Positions 61,283 through 64,000 of a stretch of 64,000 nt of DNA are shown piece by piece. The stretch comes from Blastococcus saxobsidens (GTDB lineage: Bacteria; Actinomycetota; Actinomycetes; Mycobacteriales; Geodermatophilaceae). Within the stretch, counting starts at the first letter, position 1; every line of letters begins with the position of its first letter. Where the stretch lies: assembly GCF_002938435.1 (NCBI RefSeq), contig NZ_POQT01000004.1, positions 62,001-126,000 of the forward strand, given 5' to 3'. Below the pieces are notes generated by a model. It searched no databases. It saw nothing but the letters and a program-made list of their open reading frames with translations, and was not told where the DNA came from. Position numbers and translations under genes: made by a program.

Positions 61283-61477
61283 ATGCCGCTCATCCCCACC
61301 CTGATGGCCCTCGCCGGAGCCCTGCGCGACCGGCTCAGGGAGCTCCGCGAGGAGCCCGAGCGCGGTGCGCTCTCCGTCGAGCAGGTGATCATCACCCTCG
61401 CGCTGCTGGGCATCGCCATCGCGCTCGTGGCGGTGATCGCCAACGCGGTCACCTCCCGGTCCAGCCAGATCCAGTAG
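61283..61477 (+). CDS. Flp-like pilin
   Basis: 64 residues, ATG after AAGGGAAA. A hydrophilic leader of about 30 residues with ERGALSVEQVIIT is followed by one hydrophobic segment (LALLGIAIALVAVIANAV). The Gly-Ala-Leu/Ser-x-Glu pattern before the segment resembles a prepilin cleavage region. Its size and place after tadC fit the major pilin. No prepilin peptidase gene is seen in the window. Confidence 0.8.
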   Translation: MPLIPTLMALAGALRDRLRELREEPERGALSVEQVIITLALLGIAIALVAVIANAVTSRSSQIQ

Positions 61478-61484
61478 CCGACCC

Positions 61485-61946
61485 GTGCGCCCCGCCGCCC
61501 GGCCCCGCACCTCCGCCGCCTCCCGGCGCCGCAACACCCGCGGCCACCGGGTGGGCCGCGGGGCGGGCCAGCGGCTGTCCGGGGACCGCGGCGCAGCGTC
61601 GGTCGAGCTGGCGGTCGCCTTCCCGGTGGTGCTGCTGCTCGTGATGACACTGATCCAGGCCGCGCTGTGGTTCTACGCCCGCTCGGTCGCGCTCGGGGCG
61701 GCGCAGGAAGGCGCCCGCGAGGGGCGCGTCCAGCCCGCCTCCTTCGCGCGTGCCGAGTCCGCGGCCGAGGGATTCCTCGACCAGACCGCGCAGGACCTCC
61801 TCACCGGACGCGACGTGCTGGTGACCGGCTCACTGACCAATATCGAGGTGACCGTGACGGGCACCTCGCTGAGCCTGTTCCCCGGCCTGTCCGGATGGTC
61901 GGTGACACAGACGGCCGTCGGCCCGGTGGAACGGACGGACCCGTGA
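61485..61946 (+). CDS. TadE-like minor pilin
   Basis: 153 residues. The TadE signature GDRGAASVELAVAFPVVLLL follows an Arg-rich leader, then LIQAALWFYARSVALGAAQE. The Glu at position 5 after the cleavage-like Gly-Ala is kept. The C-terminal part is outside the cell. Confidence 0.85.
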   Translation: MRPAARPRTSAASRRRNTRGHRVGRGAGQRLSGDRGAASVELAVAFPVVLLLVMTLIQAALWFYARSVALGAAQEGAREGRVQPASFARAESAAEGFLDQTAQDLLTGRDVLVTGSLTNIEVTVTGTSLSLFPGLSGWSVTQTAVGPVERTDP

Positions 61947-62368
61947 ACCGGCCGCGCGCCGAGCGGGGATCGGTGTCGGTCGAGCTGGCCCTGCTGGCAC
62001 CGGCGCTGCTGGTGCTGCTGTCGTTCGCCGTCGTCGCCGGGCGCGCCCAGATCGCCGAGGGCGCCGTCGCCGAAGCAGCCCGGGCGGCCGCCCGGGAGGC
62101 CTCCCTCGCCCGGGACGACGTCACCGCCGTCGCACTCGCCGGGGCTCAGGCGGACCGCACCCTGGCCGCCCAGGACCTGCGCTGCCAGAGCACCGGCGTC
62201 GACATCGACACCACCGGCTTCCAGGCCCCGCCCGGCCAGCCCGGCGACGTCACCGTGTCGATCACCTGCGTGGTCGACATGGCCGACCTGCTGGCCCCGG
62301 GCCTGCCCGGATCGGTCACCGTCGAGGCGTCCTTCACCAGCCCCGTCGACGCCTACCGCGAACGATGA
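61943..62368 (+). CDS. Second TadE-like minor pilin
   Basis: 141 residues from a GTG overlapping the previous stop. The signature is ERGSVSVELALLAPALLVLL, then AEGAVAEAARAAAREASLAR. Two Cys in the exported part (DLRCQST and SITCVVD) could pair. It is a paralogue of the preceding protein and probably acts at the pilus tip or in assembly. Confidence 0.85.
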   Translation: MNRPRAERGSVSVELALLAPALLVLLSFAVVAGRAQIAEGAVAEAARAAAREASLARDDVTAVALAGAQADRTLAAQDLRCQSTGVDIDTTGFQAPPGQPGDVTVSITCVVDMADLLAPGLPGSVTVEASFTSPVDAYRER

Positions 62369-62805
62369 GCACCTACCAGCGGCTCCGATGCGCCGATGCC
62401 GAACGCGGCGCGGTCAGCGTCTTCCTCGCCGTCCTCGTCCCCGGGCTGCTGCTCATCATCGGCCTGGCCGTCGACGGCGGCGCCAAGGTGGCCGCCACCC
62501 AGCGAGCCAATGCGATCGCCGACGAAGCCGCTCGCGCCGGCGGCCAGGCGCTCGACGTCTCCGCGGCCCTGGCCGGGCACATCCACGTCGATCCGGCCGC
62601 CGCGGTCGCCGCCGCGCAGGACTACCTGGACCGCAACGACGTGGCCGGGTCGGTGACCGTCGTCGACGGCGACACCCTGCAGGTGACCACCACGATCTCC
62701 GAGCCCACGACCTTCCTCGGCCTGATCGGGATCTCCACGCTCACCGTGGAGGGCACCGGGACCGCCGACCTGATCACCGACCAGCGCGGGGGAGAGGGCC
62801 CATGA
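62365..62805 (+). CDS. TadG-like pilus-assembly protein
   Basis: 146 residues. N-terminal segment ERGAVSVFLAVLVPGLLLII, then DGGAKVAATQRANAIADEAA, the opening of TadG-like (Rv3660c-region) proteins. It is shorter than classical TadG and has no von Willebrand A domain. Starts in the stop of the preceding gene. Confidence 0.8.
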   Translation: MSTYQRLRCADAERGAVSVFLAVLVPGLLLIIGLAVDGGAKVAATQRANAIADEAARAGGQALDVSAALAGHIHVDPAAAVAAAQDYLDRNDVAGSVTVVDGDTLQVTTTISEPTTFLGLIGISTLTVEGTGTADLITDQRGGEGP

Positions 62806-64000
62806 CCACACCACCGCAAGTGCAGGAGCTGCTGCGCCGGCTGATCGCCGGAGTACTGCTGGTGGCCGCGGTCGCCGGCGTCCCGGTCGCACTCTGGGCG
62901 CTCGGCGGCGCCTACCTGCCCGACGAGCTGCCCTCCTGGGAACAGGTGACCACCGCGCTGAGCCGCCCGGACACCGGCGCGCTCTTCCTCGGCCTGCTCG
63001 TGGTCATCGGCTGGGTCGCTTGGGCCTGCTTCGCCCTCTCGGTGGCCGTCGAGCTCGCCAGCCAGCTGCGCGGCCTGCCACCGATGCGACTGCCCGGCCT
63101 GGCGGCGCCGCAGCAGATGGCCGGCCTGCTCGTGGCTGCCGTCCTCGGTGTCGGCACCGGACCGCTGCTGGCCGCGCCCGCCCTGGCCGGCCCCCCGATT
63201 GTGGCCGACCAGCCGGTCGACCACGAGGAGCCGTCGCCAGCTCCTGCACCGCCCGTGGACACCCGGGCGACCGGGCCTACAGCGGCCGGTCCCACGTACA
63301 CCGTGGCCCCGCGCGACACCCTGGGCCGCATCGCCGCCCGCTACCTGGGCGACTGGACCCGCTTCGAGGAGATCCTCGAGCTCAACCGCGGCCGGCCCCA
63401 GCCCGACGGCGCGCTCCTCACCGACCCGGGGCTGATCCGCCCTGGCTGGACACTGGTCCTTCCACCGGACGCACGTCTTCCCGAAGCCGGCGCGACCGCC
63501 GGCGAGGTGACGGTGCAGCCCGGGGACACCTTGGCCGACCTCGCCGAGCAGCAGGGCCTGGAGCACTGGCAGCCGATTTTCGACCTCAATGCCGGCGAAC
63601 CGTTGCCCGGCGGCGGTCTATTCACCGACCCCGACCTGATCCGCCCCGGGCAGGTTCTCGACCTCCCGCCGGCCGACCCCGCGGCCGTCGACCCTCCGCC
63701 GCCGACCGGTCCGGAACCCCCGGCCGACGAGCCGGCGCCGGACGAGGACGAGGACGAGGACGAGTCAGCCACCCCGGCGGAGCCCGCGCCCACACCAGCC
63801 GCCTCGCCGAGCCCGGAAAGCCTGCCGGAGCCACCGGAGCAGGCGGCGGTCGACGCCGACGCCGACGGCGGCGATGCTGCCGAGAGCCCGTCGGAGCTGG
63901 CGGCCGTGCTCGCCGGCAGCGGGGCGCTGCTCGCCGCAGGTGCGGGCGCCGCCTGGCTGACGCATCGCCGCCAGCGGCTACGTCGCCGCCGTCCCGGCCG
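62802..64000 (+). CDS. LysM-domain membrane protein, 3' end beyond the window
   Basis: The first 399 residues are present; the frame is open to the right edge. Two membrane segments at about 12-35 and 60-85, another near 105-128, then two LysM domains (TYTVAPRDTLGRIAARYLGD and TVQPGDTLADLAEQQGL), a Pro/Glu/Asp-rich linker and a fourth hydrophobic segment (LAAVLAGSGALLAAGAGAAW). Large proteins of this type end actinobacterial Tad loci and often carry a C-terminal BTAD-type regulator domain, which would lie outside. It probably connects the pilus to peptidoglycan. Confidence 0.85.
   Translation, partial: MTTPPQVQELLRRLIAGVLLVAAVAGVPVALWALGGAYLPDELPSWEQVTTALSRPDTGALFLGLLVVIGWVAWACFALSVAVELASQLRGLPPMRLPGLAAPQQMAGLLVAAVLGVGTGPLLAAPALAGPPIVADQPVDHEEPSPAPAPPVDTRATGPTAAGPTYTVAPRDTLGRIAARYLGDWTRFEEILELNRGRPQPDGALLTDPGLIRPGWTLVLPPDARLPEAGATAGEVTVQPGDTLADLAEQQGLEHWQPIFDLNAGEPLPGGGLFTDPDLIRPGQVLDLPPADPAAVDPPPPTGPEPPADEPAPDEDEDEDESATPAEPAPTPAASPSPESLPEPPEQAAVDADADGGDAAESPSELAAVLAGSGALLAAGAGAAWLTHRRQRLRRRRPG

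Overview
The window is GC-rich (about 70%) DNA with frequent GTG starts, 1-4 base gene overlaps and codon use typical of a high-GC actinobacterium. The gene content (Tad pilus locus ending in a LysM protein, DUF6153 protein, DUF305 proteins, four-helix copper protein) would fit a Geodermatophilaceae-like soil or stone actinobacterium. That placement is inference; there is no rRNA or intact tRNA here to test it.

Layout. (1) 0-3.7 kb: a 5'-truncated unknown gene, then two full and two decayed copies of a membrane protein resembling the membrane half of actinobacterial sensor kinases. (2) 4-20.5 kb: a K+ channel, then a metal (probably copper) handling region with an ArsR-type regulator, a Cys-rich four-helix protein, two DUF305 proteins, a lipoprotein beta-propeller, a DUF6153 protein and a CopZ-like chaperone behind a CsoR-like operator. 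It runs into a tightly packed operon for a reduced complex I-like membrane arm (NuoA, H, J, K, L, M, N). The NuoB and NuoD positions are taken by one fused, cysteine-poor protein carrying eight perfect MDHEG repeats. A ZIP-type transporter closes the operon, followed by a small unknown protein and an EamA transporter with a His-rich tail. (3) 20.5-24.7 kb: a GGDEF-EAL protein lying between two direct repeats of about 125 bp that begin with tRNA-Gly 3' halves, then an IS481 remnant and a decayed DoxX gene. (4) 24.7-51.7 kb: an aromatic-acid catabolic island. It holds a 3-hydroxybenzoate 4-monooxygenase-like enzyme, a ThDP enzyme, an aldehyde dehydrogenase, two paralogous IclR regulators, a NitT/TauT-type ABC importer co-transcribed with two 2-hydroxy-acid oxidoreductases, and a complete four-component Rieske dioxygenase set with cis-diol dehydrogenase and class II aldolase-type decarboxylase. 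The order and composition fit phthalate 3,4-dioxygenation to protocatechuate. (5) 51.7-54 kb: IS256-type remnant, another tRNA-Gly 3' fragment, tyrosine integrase and excisionase. (6) 54.4-64 kb: XRE regulator, secreted proteins and a Tad/Flp pilus locus running off the right edge.

Unifying observation: fragments of the 3' half of a tRNA-Gly(TCC) gene, all on the minus strand, lie at about 3.78, 20.64, 20.97, 24.00 and 52.09 kb. The simplest reading is repeated integration of genomic islands at one tRNA-Gly gene, so regions 2 to 5 may be stacked islands. The most unusual system is the complex I-like membrane arm with its metal-repeat NuoB/NuoD-like fusion.
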